Assembly: GCA_036170535.1 (NCBI GenBank)
Contig: JAVHPJ010000183.1
Span: forward strand, 32,102 to 96,101
DNA: 64,000 nucleotides
Reading direction: 5' to 3'
Origin: SSF53 sp036170535
Lineage (GTDB): Bacteria; Spirochaetota; Leptospiria; Leptospirales; Leptonemataceae
A program made the position numbers and the translations under genes. This document shows, piece after piece, positions 54,275-62,500 of this stretch. The notes beneath the pieces were generated by a model. The model worked only from the letters and a program-made list of their open reading frames with translations. It had not been told where the DNA came from and ran no database searches. The number at the start of each line of letters is the position of its first letter. Positions within the stretch are counted from its first letter, which is position 1.

Positions 54275-55087
54275 TCAGAAAATGCGCTTTAATTTGCGAG
54301 CGATGCCGCGATCGGGCGACCACTGCGCGGGATACCCGACGGAGACTTCGACAAAGGGCGTTCCGTCGCAATAATCTGTGCGCGGTATGTGCAGGTGACC
54401 GTAGACAACCGCGCGCGCCCGGAAACGACGATGCCAATCCTCCGTCGCCCGCGTGCCGCACCAGATGGAAAATCGCGGTATGCGCCACAAGCGCACATGC
54501 TCGTAGCGCATCGGGAAATGGTTGATCAGCGTCGTGAGTGCATCCGGATGTTCCGCGAGAGCGGCCTCCAGCCGCTGGATCGAATACGCCGTGCGCTGCC
54601 GGCACCACTCGACTACTCCGGCGTAGGGCGCGGTGCGCAGATAACGTTCGTCATTACAGAGCACGCCGGACTCCACCGCCCATGGTATTGCGCCTTCAAG
54701 GGTAACATGCTCCGGACGAAAGCTATAGTCATACAGCACGAAGAGCGGACAGATCAAGGTCGGCGGACCTTCGCCGGGCCAGAGCGGAAAGGGATCTTCC
54801 GGCGTGAGCGCGTTGTATTCCCGGCAGACTTCTACCAGGCGCAGATAGCGCTCTTCGCCTTGATCCAGGTCGGGCGCAAGAGTCCAGAGTTCGTGGTTGC
54901 CGGGAATCCACACGACGCGCGCAAAACGCCGCGCGGCGATATCCAGAGCGTAGCGCAGCTGCTCCTCGCGCTCGCCCAGGTCGCCGCCGAGAATCAGCCA
55001 ATCGTCCGGCTGTTCCGGCAGAGTCGCCAGCGCTCTGCGATTTTCCTTGTGGTTCAGATGCAGATCGCTCAGCGCATACAGGTGCAT
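54275..55087 (-). CDS. Calcineurin-like metallophosphoesterase, PptH-like
   Basis: A 270-residue protein with the metal motifs in order: SDLHLNHKEN at the N-terminus, LILGGDLGE (GD), VVWIPGNHELW (GNHE) near residue 60, INHFP near residue 190 and YGHLHIPRTD (GHxH) near 230. The segment NALTPEDPFPLWPGEGPP, then CPLFVLYDYSFRP, closely recalls the actinobacterial PptH branch, which removes phosphopantetheine from carrier proteins. No phosphopantetheinyl transferase is adjacent here, whereas in actinobacteria the two are neighbours, so the specific substrate is an inference. It is leftward, 113 bases downstream of the hydrolase-PilZ gene. Confidence 0.85.
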   Translation of the reverse strand: MHLYALSDLHLNHKENRRALATLPEQPDDWLILGGDLGEREEQLRYALDIAARRFARVVWIPGNHELWTLAPDLDQGEERYLRLVEVCREYNALTPEDPFPLWPGEGPPTLICPLFVLYDYSFRPEHVTLEGAIPWAVESGVLCNDERYLRTAPYAGVVEWCRQRTAYSIQRLEAALAEHPDALTTLINHFPMRYEHVRLWRIPRFSIWCGTRATEDWHRRFRARAVVYGHLHIPRTDYCDGTPFVEVSVGYPAQWSPDRGIARKLKRIF

Positions 55088-55201
55088 GGGCGACTACCGG
55101 TGTGCCGACGGCGCCGGCGTTGTAAAGCGCATTGCTGCAAGCCGGCGGCGCTCCCGCCCGGGCCGGCGGGGCCGGCGAAGACGGTCCGTGCACGCCCGGA
55201 A

Positions 55202-56440
55202 TCAGGGTCGTTGGCGCAACTGCTCGCGCCGCAAGCGCTCAAGTAAAAGCCGCATCCGATCCAGGGCCAGCGCATCGGTCTTGAGAAACAGCGCGACCAG
55301 ACCGCGCCGCGTCGACATCAGCGCGACTTCCAGTTTCAAGCGCTCTTCTTTCAATTCGAGGATGTAGCCGGATCGCGCGTCCGGAATAGCCGCGCCCGCG
55401 ACCAGCGGCTCCAGCAGGCAACCATCGTGCGAAAGATCGTCGATCTGCACGCCAATGCGGCTCCCGTCCGGCAGGATCAGCGTCGCGGTGAGGCGCGCGT
55501 CATAACGCGGGCCGCTGCGTCGCTCCGCGCTGTAGAGCGCCGGCGCCTCATAGTATTCGACGCCCTCTTGATTTTCCAGCGATTCGCCGCATAAAAAGCG
55601 CAGCATCGCGCGGATCAATGCGCGCGACTTGCGTACCGCGATCAGGTGATCCGCGCCGCGCACGATTACAAACTTGCCGCGCTCGCACATGAGAGCGGCC
55701 GAATGATTATCCGCCGGGGTCGTCAGTGCGTCGTATTCGCCCACGCAAACGAGGGTCTCACACACGGGCGCTCCGGCCACCCCGCCCTCGCGATGTTGTC
55801 GGCGCAGCTCAGCGCTGTACTTCAGGGCGTCAAGGTGCGTGAGATTGCTCAGATAGCGGCTCAAATCCCGCAACAGCGAGGGCGGCGTCGCGACTCGATC
55901 GCGTTCGGCGGGGTTGCTGAGGTGATGACTCAAAAGTTCGCTGAACTTGTCCATCTCGCCCTGGTCGAGCAATTCGAGACCGGCTTCCATTTTGAGCCGT
56001 GTGGAACGTCGGACCTCAGGGATAATCCCGCCCACAATCATCCGGTCGGCGCGTTCGGGATACAGCGCAGCGAAGCGCCAGCCAATCCAGCTCGCGGTGG
56101 AAAACGCGACCGGCATGATTCGATCGAGGCCGACCGCGTCCAGAAAACGGCGCAGGAGTTCGGCGTAGTTATCGTAACTGAGATCGGCGGCGATCTGGCG
56201 ACTGCCGCCCTGCCCGGGCAACTGGACGATCAGCGCAGGAAACTCCGCCAGCAGCGTTTCCACTTCTTCGCGAAACGAATGGAAAGACTGAAGCGCGCCC
56301 GCCAGCAGCACGACCGGAGAGCGACCGGCGTTTTCCGGCCGACTGAAGGACAGGTATTCTATCCGCCACGCATCCACCTGAACATATTCGGGGGGCGCGT
56401 CGAAGTTTGCGGCGCGAGCCTCTGGGTATCGATAACGCAA
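55202..56440 (-). CDS. Alpha/beta hydrolase fused to a C-terminal PilZ domain
   Basis: A 412-residue fusion. The alpha/beta-hydrolase half (about 30-290) has VVLLAGALQSF, the nucleophile Ser in VAFSTASWIG (small residues Ala flank the Ser in place of the usual Gly), the acid in CVGEYDALT and the His in VRGADHLIAV. The PilZ half (about 305-400) has RRSGPRYDARL (RxxxR) and DLSHDGCLL (DxSxxG), both needed for cyclic di-GMP binding. So a hydrolase, perhaps an esterase or lipase, may be regulated by c-di-GMP. No signal peptide is evident. It is cytosolic by this reading. Confidence 0.87.
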   Translation of the reverse strand: MRYRYPEARAANFDAPPEYVQVDAWRIEYLSFSRPENAGRSPVVLLAGALQSFHSFREEVETLLAEFPALIVQLPGQGGSRQIAADLSYDNYAELLRRFLDAVGLDRIMPVAFSTASWIGWRFAALYPERADRMIVGGIIPEVRRSTRLKMEAGLELLDQGEMDKFSELLSHHLSNPAERDRVATPPSLLRDLSRYLSNLTHLDALKYSAELRRQHREGGVAGAPVCETLVCVGEYDALTTPADNHSAALMCERGKFVIVRGADHLIAVRKSRALIRAMLRFLCGESLENQEGVEYYEAPALYSAERRSGPRYDARLTATLILPDGSRIGVQIDDLSHDGCLLEPLVAGAAIPDARSGYILELKEERLKLEVALMSTRRGLVALFLKTDALALDRMRLLLERLRREQLRQRP

Positions 56441-56576
56441 CTGCGGTTCCGTGGCTTCCTGAATCAGGGAAGTGCAGGGTTTGCCGCACCAAAAGAGCGT
56501 CCAGCGAAAAAGCGCCGGCCGCCGCTGGATGACCGGAATTCTCGAGTTTCGACAACCGCGCGGCCATTAAATAAAA

Positions 56577-56582
56577 ATTATA
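56577..56582 (-). promoter_or_regulatory. Candidate -10 element for the hydrolase-PilZ gene
   Basis: On the leftward strand TATAAT lies in an AT-rich patch 137 bases before the hydrolase-PilZ start, between it and the patatin gene. No good -35 element stands at 16-18 bases upstream, so this is a partial promoter match. Confidence 0.3.
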
Positions 56583-56611
56583 GTTTCGTCAGTTCAACAT
56601 ACGATTCGTAT

Positions 56612-57559
56612 TCAGGGGCGCATCCACCGCAGGAAGCCCAGCGGTCCGCGTTCGCGTTTCCAACGGCGCAAAAAGGCGCGCGTCGCTTCGTAACCGCTCT
56701 CCATCAGAATATTCTTTTGCCAGTCGTTCAGATCGAAATCGATCGGCGAAACATCGCCCACGTCAATAAATGTCGTACGTTGCAGATAAACCGGGGATCG
56801 TCGCAAAAGTTCGTTGCGTTCGTTGGTCAGGGTATCGTAAAGCAGGCGCGCCCACTCGCGCACCTGACCGTAGTGCAGTTCCGCCGGCGGCGCATTCTGA
56901 GCCTGGCCCGGCTTTCTGAACTTGAACCCGAGCGTGCGCTTTTCCGGACGGCCCTGATCAAAGGCCATAATCGGATAGTTGATCAGGACGCCGCCGTCGA
57001 CGTAAATGTGCGGCCCTTCGCCGTTAACGATCAGCTCCACCGCCTGGAAAAATCCGGGAATCGCAATGGACGCGCGCAATGCATCGACCACCCGGACCGT
57101 CGGCGTCTCGGCCGCAGAGAATGCCGTCGAACGCCGGCGATTCAAGTTGGTAGCAAACAGGACGAGGTCGCGACAGCCGGCGCGGCGCAGGTCTGCGAAA
57201 GTCTCCTGTCCGGTGAAATCCTCGCTGTCCGGAAAATTCGCGCTCGCGTCGCGTATCAGGGCCTCGAACCAGCGCTGCATGGGTCCGGTCGAATACCAGC
57301 CGTAGCGCTCGGCGAAATTCAACGGGGAGGCGTCGGACAAAAATTGATCAAATTGCAAGTCGCGCAGAATCTTCTTTATGCGCAGCGCATCGTAGCGCAG
57401 CGCCACGGCAAGCGCGGCGATTGCGCCAGCCGAGGTCCCGGCGACGCGTTCAATTAATTGCAGCGCGCCCGCCTCTTCCAGTGCGGCCATGGCGCCGCCA
57501 TAGGCTACGCCCCATACGCCGCCGCCTTCGAATGCCAGATTACGAAATGGCCAGCCCAT
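56612..57559 (-). CDS. Patatin-like phospholipase
   Basis: A 315-residue protein with the patatin fold: oxyanion loop FEGGGVWGVAYGGAM at residues 10-24, nucleophile Ser in AGTSAGAIAAL near residue 43 and the catalytic Asp in VDGGVLINYP near residue 190. Patatin-like enzymes release fatty acids from phospholipids and can act as toxins or in lipid turnover. There is no signal peptide. It lies 171 bases upstream of the hydrolase-PilZ gene on the same strand, which is a further lipid-acting enzyme. A GC hairpin followed by T residues lies in its upstream spacer. Confidence 0.92.
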   Translation of the reverse strand: MGWPFRNLAFEGGGVWGVAYGGAMAALEEAGALQLIERVAGTSAGAIAALAVALRYDALRIKKILRDLQFDQFLSDASPLNFAERYGWYSTGPMQRWFEALIRDASANFPDSEDFTGQETFADLRRAGCRDLVLFATNLNRRRSTAFSAAETPTVRVVDALRASIAIPGFFQAVELIVNGEGPHIYVDGGVLINYPIMAFDQGRPEKRTLGFKFRKPGQAQNAPPAELHYGQVREWARLLYDTLTNERNELLRRSPVYLQRTTFIDVGDVSPIDFDLNDWQKNILMESGYEATRAFLRRWKRERGPLGFLRWMRP

Positions 57560-57657
57560 GGGCGCAGTCTCGCGCCCCCCGAGCGGCGGTCAATCCGGCG
57601 ACGCCAGCGCAGCGCCGAAGCGGCCCGCCCCGAACCCGCGCCGGCCGCCGACCGAAG

Positions 57658-57688
57658 AAAAAAGCCCGTGACCCCGGTCAGGCCGGGG
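57658..57688 (-). promoter_or_regulatory. Hairpin with T6 upstream of patatin gene
   Basis: On the leftward strand, CCCCGG, loop CCTGA, CCGGGG is followed after eight bases by TTTTTT. It lies in the divergent spacer, about 100 bases before the patatin start. It is terminator-like but has a long gap between stem and T-run; possible leader attenuator. Confidence 0.25.
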
Positions 57689-57762
57689 AGTCTTTAAGGT
57701 CATGCTGTATCCCCCGCGGCGCGCACAGCCCGGCGCGGACGGAACAAGCGCCGGAGTCGAGC

Positions 57763-58167
57763 ATGACCGCATCCCTGTCCGCCTTTGAAAAAGCCCTCAG
57801 TTGGATTGCGCGCATCAGCGCCGCCGCCATCTATCTGCAGACTTTGTATTTCAAATTCAGCGGCGCCCCGGAGTCCGTGTATATCTTCAGCGCGCTCGGC
57901 GCGGAACCGGTCGGACGCATCGGCAGCGGCGCGGCGGAACTGATCGTCGCGATTTTGCTCCTGCTTCCCCGCACTGCGGCGCTCGGCGGCGTGTTTTCCC
58001 TCGGGCTGATCAGCGGCGCGCTCGGCGCGCATTTATTCGTGCTCGGCATCGAGGTGCAGGGCGACGGCGGCCTGTTGTTCGGACTGGCCGCAATTATCGC
58101 GGTCCTGTCCGCGCTCGTAATATGGCTGCACCGGCGCGAACTGCCGCTCATCGGCGATCGGTTTTGA
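57763..58167 (+). CDS. DoxX-like small membrane protein
   Basis: A 134-residue protein with four hydrophobic segments. YLQTLYFKFSGAPESVYIF near residue 22 and GRIGSGAAELIVAILLLLPR are typical of the DoxX-like family, as is GIEVQGDGGLLFGLA. The biochemical role is unclear; DoxX proteins have been linked to thiosulfate oxidation and to redox stress, but most are unassigned. The ATG at 57763 has GGAG six bases upstream. It is divergent from the patatin gene and convergent with the cyclic-nucleotide-binding protein; a repeated 54-bp element begins just after the stop. Confidence 0.88.
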   Translation: MTASLSAFEKALSWIARISAAAIYLQTLYFKFSGAPESVYIFSALGAEPVGRIGSGAAELIVAILLLLPRTAALGGVFSLGLISGALGAHLFVLGIEVQGDGGLLFGLAAIIAVLSALVIWLHRRELPLIGDRF

Positions 58168-58168
58168 T

Positions 58169-58222
58169 CCGGCGTTGCGCGTCGCCGCAACATCGCCGGC
58201 GTTTCATGAATAATCCAGGCTA
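58169..58222. repeat. 54-bp dispersed repeat, copy A
   Basis: It starts CCGGCGTTGCGCGTCGCC and ends with TCATGAATAATCCAGGCTA. The 5' 18 bases match copy B at 17 of 18 positions and the last 22 at 19 of 22, while the 14 central bases differ. CCGGCGTTGCG pairs with CGCAA...CGCCGG to form a hairpin. The TAG stop of the leftward gene lies at the end of the element. Confidence 0.8.
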
Positions 58223-59488
58223 AATGGTAAAATCGTGTAACTGTTGCAGCCGCTGGGCCAGCAGACGCGCGAGGAAAATGCCGTAGTGCGGCTCCTCTTT
58301 GATGGCGTGGATAAACGCTTCCTTTGACAGTTTGAGCAGCGTGCCGCGCCCGGAGGCGACGACGGTGGCCGATCGTCGATTGCTCAAGAGAAAGGACATT
58401 TCTCCGAGGAAAATATCCGCGGGCGTCAGCGTAGAGATGCGCTTGCCGTTCGCATAAATGTCAAACTTGCCGGCGACTATGTAATAAATATGACTCGAAT
58501 GATCGCCCTGCCGAAAAACCGCCTCGCCGTCCTCGAAGGTTTCCTCCTGGGTCGACTCAAAGACGCGCGGAACGCTGTTGGCCTCGTTACGAAGATGTTC
58601 GACCTCGAAGCTCACTTCATTGCCGACTTCGTTGTACCGCAGCGCGCTTAAAAAGTGACTGGCGATCATGATGCCGCGCCCATGCAAATCGTCCGCGCCC
58701 TGGGGCCGCTCCAGATGGGCGCGCCAGTCAAAACCGGCGCCTTCGTCCTGAATCTGAAAGCTCGATCGTTCCGGGGTGATGCGGTAGTGCAATCGGACGC
58801 GTCGACGCGCAATGCGCGGGTCTTCGTTCTTGCTGCGAATTAACGCCATAATGTCGACGTTATCGGCCAGGAAAGCGCGCTTTTCTTCATAGGTGACGCC
58901 GCAGTTGCCGTGTTCGATGGCGTTTACCAGCAGTTCCACCAGGGCCGAGTTGAAATCGTATTTCTGATCCAGACTCAACAGATTCGAGTTATACAGAAAG
59001 TTCGAGATCAGATTCGCATAAGTTGCGGCGTCGAACGGGTCGTTGTTCATCACGAAAACGCCCTGCAGATTCGCCTGCAACAGCGCGTGAATATCGCGCT
59101 GGAACAAAATGCTGCGATTCAGATAAAGCACTGACAGGGCGCGCGGCAGATAAATCGGCGTGCGATCGCGCGGAATAAGCGCAATCAAATTCACCCCGCG
59201 AAATCGTTCGAGCAACTCGTGCTCATTGTGGTCTTCGTAGATCACAATGCTGCCGCCGTAGTGCAACCAGCGGTCGTTCTTGATCGCTTCGAAAGCGGCC
59301 GTCACGTCCACGGAGTGCGACGAATAATGCACAATGTCGATCTCCGGCAGCTCGTAGTTCAGATACTGGACAAACGAAGCTGCGTCCGCACGGAAGGCAG
59401 GCGTAAACTCATCGTCAAATTCGCGGCACGCGCTGCGAATCATCTCGTTGAGCCCTTCATCGGCGCTGAGTACGGCAAGATTTCGCAT
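58220..59488 (-). CDS. Receiver-like / HATPase / cyclic-nucleotide-binding signalling protein
   Basis: A 422-residue soluble protein with three parts. Residues 1-140 resemble a degenerate receiver domain (MRNLAVLSADEGLNEMI). Residues about 185-300 are an RsbW-type GHKL ATPase: ALVELLVNAIEHGN (N box), IQDEGAGFDW (G1) and LHGRGIMIA (G2). Residues about 310-420 are a cyclic-nucleotide-binding domain with FLGEMSFLLSNRRSATVVA, holding the Glu and Arg that contact the cyclic phosphate. It may act as anti-sigma-type kinase or switch, controlled by cAMP or cGMP. I start at the ATG at 59488, where the receiver-like part begins. Confidence 0.85.
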   Translation of the reverse strand: MRNLAVLSADEGLNEMIRSACREFDDEFTPAFRADAASFVQYLNYELPEIDIVHYSSHSVDVTAAFEAIKNDRWLHYGGSIVIYEDHNEHELLERFRGVNLIALIPRDRTPIYLPRALSVLYLNRSILFQRDIHALLQANLQGVFVMNNDPFDAATYANLISNFLYNSNLLSLDQKYDFNSALVELLVNAIEHGNCGVTYEEKRAFLADNVDIMALIRSKNEDPRIARRRVRLHYRITPERSSFQIQDEGAGFDWRAHLERPQGADDLHGRGIMIASHFLSALRYNEVGNEVSFEVEHLRNEANSVPRVFESTQEETFEDGEAVFRQGDHSSHIYYIVAGKFDIYANGKRISTLTPADIFLGEMSFLLSNRRSATVVASGRGTLLKLSKEAFIHAIKEEPHYGIFLARLLAQRLQQLHDFTI

Positions 59489-59708
59489 GACCCCGGACAG
59501 CCTGCCCCTCCGTCGCGAGCGTGGCAAGCGGGTTTCAGCGGCGGCTGGCGCGCAGCGGCGCGCGCAGATCGCAAAAAGCGCTATGCGCGCCGCCAGGTTT
59601 CCCGCCCATCGCGAACGAAAAGGCTTTGCGCTCCATCGCGGCTCGTTTTCTTGACTGTGTCCGTCCGTCGCGCTGGCGCGGCCGGCGCCTGGTCCCTCTG
59701 GAAGCTTC

Positions 59709-60938
59709 ATGACCCGCAAAGAACTATTGCTCCTGGCCACGCTGGCCGCCGTTCAATTCACCCACATTATGGACTTTATGATCATGATGCCGCTCTCGCC
59801 GCACTTGATCCGCCATTTCCATGTGACGCCGCAAGAGTTCGGCATGCTGGTATCGTCGTATTCGCTCGCCGCTGGCATCTCCGGATTTGCGGCGTCGTTT
59901 TTTGTTGATCGCTTTGATCGAAAGTCGGCGCTGTTCTGGATGTACGCCGGCTTCGCCTTTGGCACCCTGATGTGCGCAATTGCGCCGGACTACTGGATGC
60001 TGCTGCTGGCGCGCACCCTGGCGGGCGTATTCGGCGGCGTCATGGGCGGCCTGATTTTTGCAATCGTCGGCGATGCAATTTCAGGCGAAAAACGCGGCCG
60101 GGCGATGGGCGTCGTGATGATGTCTTTTTCTTTCGCATCGGTCGTCGGCGTGCCTTCCGGACTCAAGCTGGCGAACCTGTTCGGCTGGCATGCGCCTTTT
60201 TTCCTGCTCGCGATCACGGGCGTGGGACTTCTGGTGCTGATTGAACGCGCTATTCCGTCGATGGGCGCGCATGTTTCCGCGGGCGCGCCGGACCCCTTTG
60301 CGACGCTGCGCGGCATCACCGGGGATTCCAACCAAATACGCGCGCTGACGCTCACGCTCTTCTTAATGGTCGGGCACTTCGCCATTATTCCCTATATCCC
60401 GGTTTATCTCACCGGTAATGTCGGACTCAGCGAGGACGATCTGGTGTGGATGTATCTGGTCGGCGGCCTTTCGACGATTGTGACAAGTTACGTCGTGGGT
60501 CACATGGTCGATCGCTTTGGCCGCTTTCGCGTATTCGCCGGCTTTATGGTCTTTGCCAGCGCACCGGTATATCTCATCACGAATCTGCCGGCCGTAGGTC
60601 TGGCCTGGACGCTCGTCGCGACCACGCTATTTTTTGTAGCATCAAACGGACGGATTATCCCGGCGATGACCATGGTTACCTCCGCCGTGCCGATGCGCCA
60701 GCGCGGCGGTTTTATGAGCGTGAACGCGAGCGTACAATCGATCGGATCAGGTCTGGCGGCGCTGATCGGCGGCTTGATTATTCGCGCACACAACGGCGGC
60801 ATTGAGCGCTACGAGTGGGTGGGCTACTTCGCCATTGCGATGAGTTTGGTCGGAATTCTTCTGGCGAGTCGCTTGCAAACGGCCGAGGAGCGCGCAGGCG
60901 AATCAGTCGGCGTAAAACCGACGCCGGTGCGCGCCTGA
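59709..60938 (+). CDS. MFS transporter, drug/sugar efflux type
   Basis: A 409-residue membrane protein with about twelve membrane segments. The loop 2-3 motif DRFDRKSALFWMY matches the MFS motif A (G-x-x-x-D-R-x-G-R-R type), and AGVFGGVMGGLIFAIVGD resembles motif C, present in antiporters. The call as an efflux-type carrier follows the arabinose-efflux-like group (PRK/AraJ). Substrate unknown. It is divergent from the receiver/HATPase/cNMP gene; the pirin-family gene follows on the same strand. Confidence 0.88.
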   Translation: MTRKELLLLATLAAVQFTHIMDFMIMMPLSPHLIRHFHVTPQEFGMLVSSYSLAAGISGFAASFFVDRFDRKSALFWMYAGFAFGTLMCAIAPDYWMLLLARTLAGVFGGVMGGLIFAIVGDAISGEKRGRAMGVVMMSFSFASVVGVPSGLKLANLFGWHAPFFLLAITGVGLLVLIERAIPSMGAHVSAGAPDPFATLRGITGDSNQIRALTLTLFLMVGHFAIIPYIPVYLTGNVGLSEDDLVWMYLVGGLSTIVTSYVVGHMVDRFGRFRVFAGFMVFASAPVYLITNLPAVGLAWTLVATTLFFVASNGRIIPAMTMVTSAVPMRQRGGFMSVNASVQSIGSGLAALIGGLIIRAHNGGIERYEWVGYFAIAMSLVGILLASRLQTAEERAGESVGVKPTPVRA

Positions 60939-61034
60939 AGCGGGGTGAAAAAATCGTCGCCGCCTCCAGCGCAGCTTAATACTTTAAGTTTCAACGATTC
61001 CGGAATCTGCGCGATCGGAATTGAGGAGGCGCAA

Positions 61035-61751
61035 GTGAAACCGCTCGTCCATCGCGCCGCAGACCGCGGCCACGCAAACTTCGGCTGGCTGGATAGCTGG
61101 CACTCGTTCAGCTTTGGAAGCTATTATCATCCGGAGCGCATGGGCTTTGGCGCACTACGTGTAATCAACGATGACACGGTCGCGGCCGGCGCCGGTTTTG
61201 GAACGCATCCGCACGAAAACATGGAGATCGTTTCAATTCCGCTCGCAGGCGCGCTGCGGCATCGCGACAGCACGGGCAATGAAGGCGTGATCCGGCCGGG
61301 CGACGTGCAGATCATGTCCGCCGGAACCGGAATTCGCCACAGCGAGTACAACGATTCCGAGAGCGACGCTGTGCGCTTTTTGCAAATCTGGGTTTTTCCG
61401 CGCGAAGCGAATATTCAACCGCGCTATGAACAAAAGAGCTATTCTCCGGACGCGCTGAAGAATCGCATCCTGACCATCGTCTCGCCGGACGCAAAACCTG
61501 AAGATGCCGCCGTCCGGATCAATCAGAATGCGCGCTTTTCGCTTTCCGACCTGGAGGCGGGCGCCGCGCTGGAGTATCAGCTGCACGACGCCAACTCCGG
61601 ATTGTACGCCTTTGTAGTCGAAGGCGCCGCCCGGATCGGGGAAGTGGAACTTGAGCGGCGCGACGCAGTCGGGCTGCAAGGCGTCGCATCAGCGCAGGTA
61701 AGCAGCGCAAGCGGCGCGCGACTGCTTTTGATTGAAGTTCCGCTGCGGTAA
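61035..61751 (+). CDS. Pirin family protein (YhhW-like, bicupin)
   Basis: A 238-residue protein. The N-terminal cupin has GFGTHPHENMEIVSIPL and PGDVQIMSAGTGIRHSEYN, giving the metal-binding His and Glu residues of pirins. The C-terminal cupin is weaker. YhhW has quercetin 2,3-dioxygenase activity in vitro; the cellular role is unclear. I start it at a GTG at 61035 because GGAGG lies six bases upstream and the conserved N-terminus begins with VKPLVHRAADRGHA; the GTG at 60945, farther up, has no such site. Confidence 0.88.
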   Translation: MKPLVHRAADRGHANFGWLDSWHSFSFGSYYHPERMGFGALRVINDDTVAAGAGFGTHPHENMEIVSIPLAGALRHRDSTGNEGVIRPGDVQIMSAGTGIRHSEYNDSESDAVRFLQIWVFPREANIQPRYEQKSYSPDALKNRILTIVSPDAKPEDAAVRINQNARFSLSDLEAGAALEYQLHDANSGLYAFVVEGAARIGEVELERRDAVGLQGVASAQVSSASGARLLLIEVPLR

Positions 61752-61853
61752 ATTCTGCGTCGGGGGCGCGCATAAAGCGCCCCGGTGCGGCCGCCGCTCC
61801 CTCGCATCCAGCTAAAGATCCGTCCGGCTTTAACTTCGTTGACGAACCGTTCG

Positions 61854-62441
61854 ATGGACCGCGGACTCGTCCCGGTGCGCATCCAGAATCAAATCGACAT
61901 CAGTTCCGAGGGCGTCATTGAGATCCAGGGTTTTCTGCCCGCCTACGATGTTCAGGCGGCGGACACCCTGCTCTTCTGGGTCCAGACTTTTGTGCAACGG
62001 TTGGGCGAGGCGGAGAAACTCTACGCCGAACTGCACGCGGACGGGCGGCTTATCGGCCAGGAGCGCTTTCATCTGATTGAACTCCTGGACACGGCCATGA
62101 ACCACCTCATCGTGCTGCGGCAGCGTATTTGCCGGGATGAGGAATTTTCCCTTTTGAATTTTTCCGCCGACTTCAAGTTAAACGTGATCATCAACGGCCC
62201 GCGCTGGTCCGCGCGCGGACGTCTCGGCAAGTACGCCGCGCTCAAGGCGAGTTCCGGCGGCGTCTGGTTTTCACGCATACGTCGCGAACGCCTCAAAGGC
62301 CTCGTGGAACTTCTGGGCAAGAGCCTGGCGGACGGCTTTATCGATGCAAAAGAACGCACCCAATTGGATCGCGCCATTGATCGACTGGTCTTCAGCTTTA
62401 TAATCATGCGCAACAGCATTACCAGCGGCGCCATCAGCTGA
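61854..62441 (+). CDS. Protein of unknown function (195 residues)
   Basis: A soluble 195-residue protein without signal peptide. The N-terminal part (VPVRIQNQIDISSEGVIEIQ) is beta-rich and the rest mainly helical, with a charged C-terminal helix. The central part contains NVIINGPRWSARGRLG. I chose the ATG at 61854 over a GTG 69 bases upstream because the protein-like sequence begins there. No family recognised. It lies 102 bases downstream of the pirin gene. A weak GC hairpin (61763-61783) lies in between. A copy of the 54-bp element starts about six bases past the stop. Confidence 0.7.
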   Translation: MDRGLVPVRIQNQIDISSEGVIEIQGFLPAYDVQAADTLLFWVQTFVQRLGEAEKLYAELHADGRLIGQERFHLIELLDTAMNHLIVLRQRICRDEEFSLLNFSADFKLNVIINGPRWSARGRLGKYAALKASSGGVWFSRIRRERLKGLVELLGKSLADGFIDAKERTQLDRAIDRLVFSFIIMRNSITSGAIS

Positions 62442-62446
62442 CGCCG

Positions 62447-62500
62447 CCGGCGTTGCGCGGCGCCCCCGCCTGGCGGGAGCTTCGTGAATAATCCGGGCTA
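62447..62500. repeat. 54-bp dispersed repeat, copy B
   Basis: It starts CCGGCGTTGCGCGGCGCC and ends with TCGTGAATAATCCGGGCTA, the same length as copy A. The central part, CCCGC CTG GCGGG, gives a short hairpin of its own. As in copy A, the last three bases are the TAG stop of the leftward gene, here the SDR. Confidence 0.8.

Noticed and set aside
61763..61783. Hairpin after the pirin gene as a terminator
   Set aside because: The 7-bp GC stem is clear, but no T-run follows on either strand.
58169..62500. Integron attC-like sites for the 54-bp repeat pair
   Set aside because: The length and variable core suggest attC, but the GTTRRRY and RYYYAAC core sites are not in the right arrangement, and no integrase is in the window.
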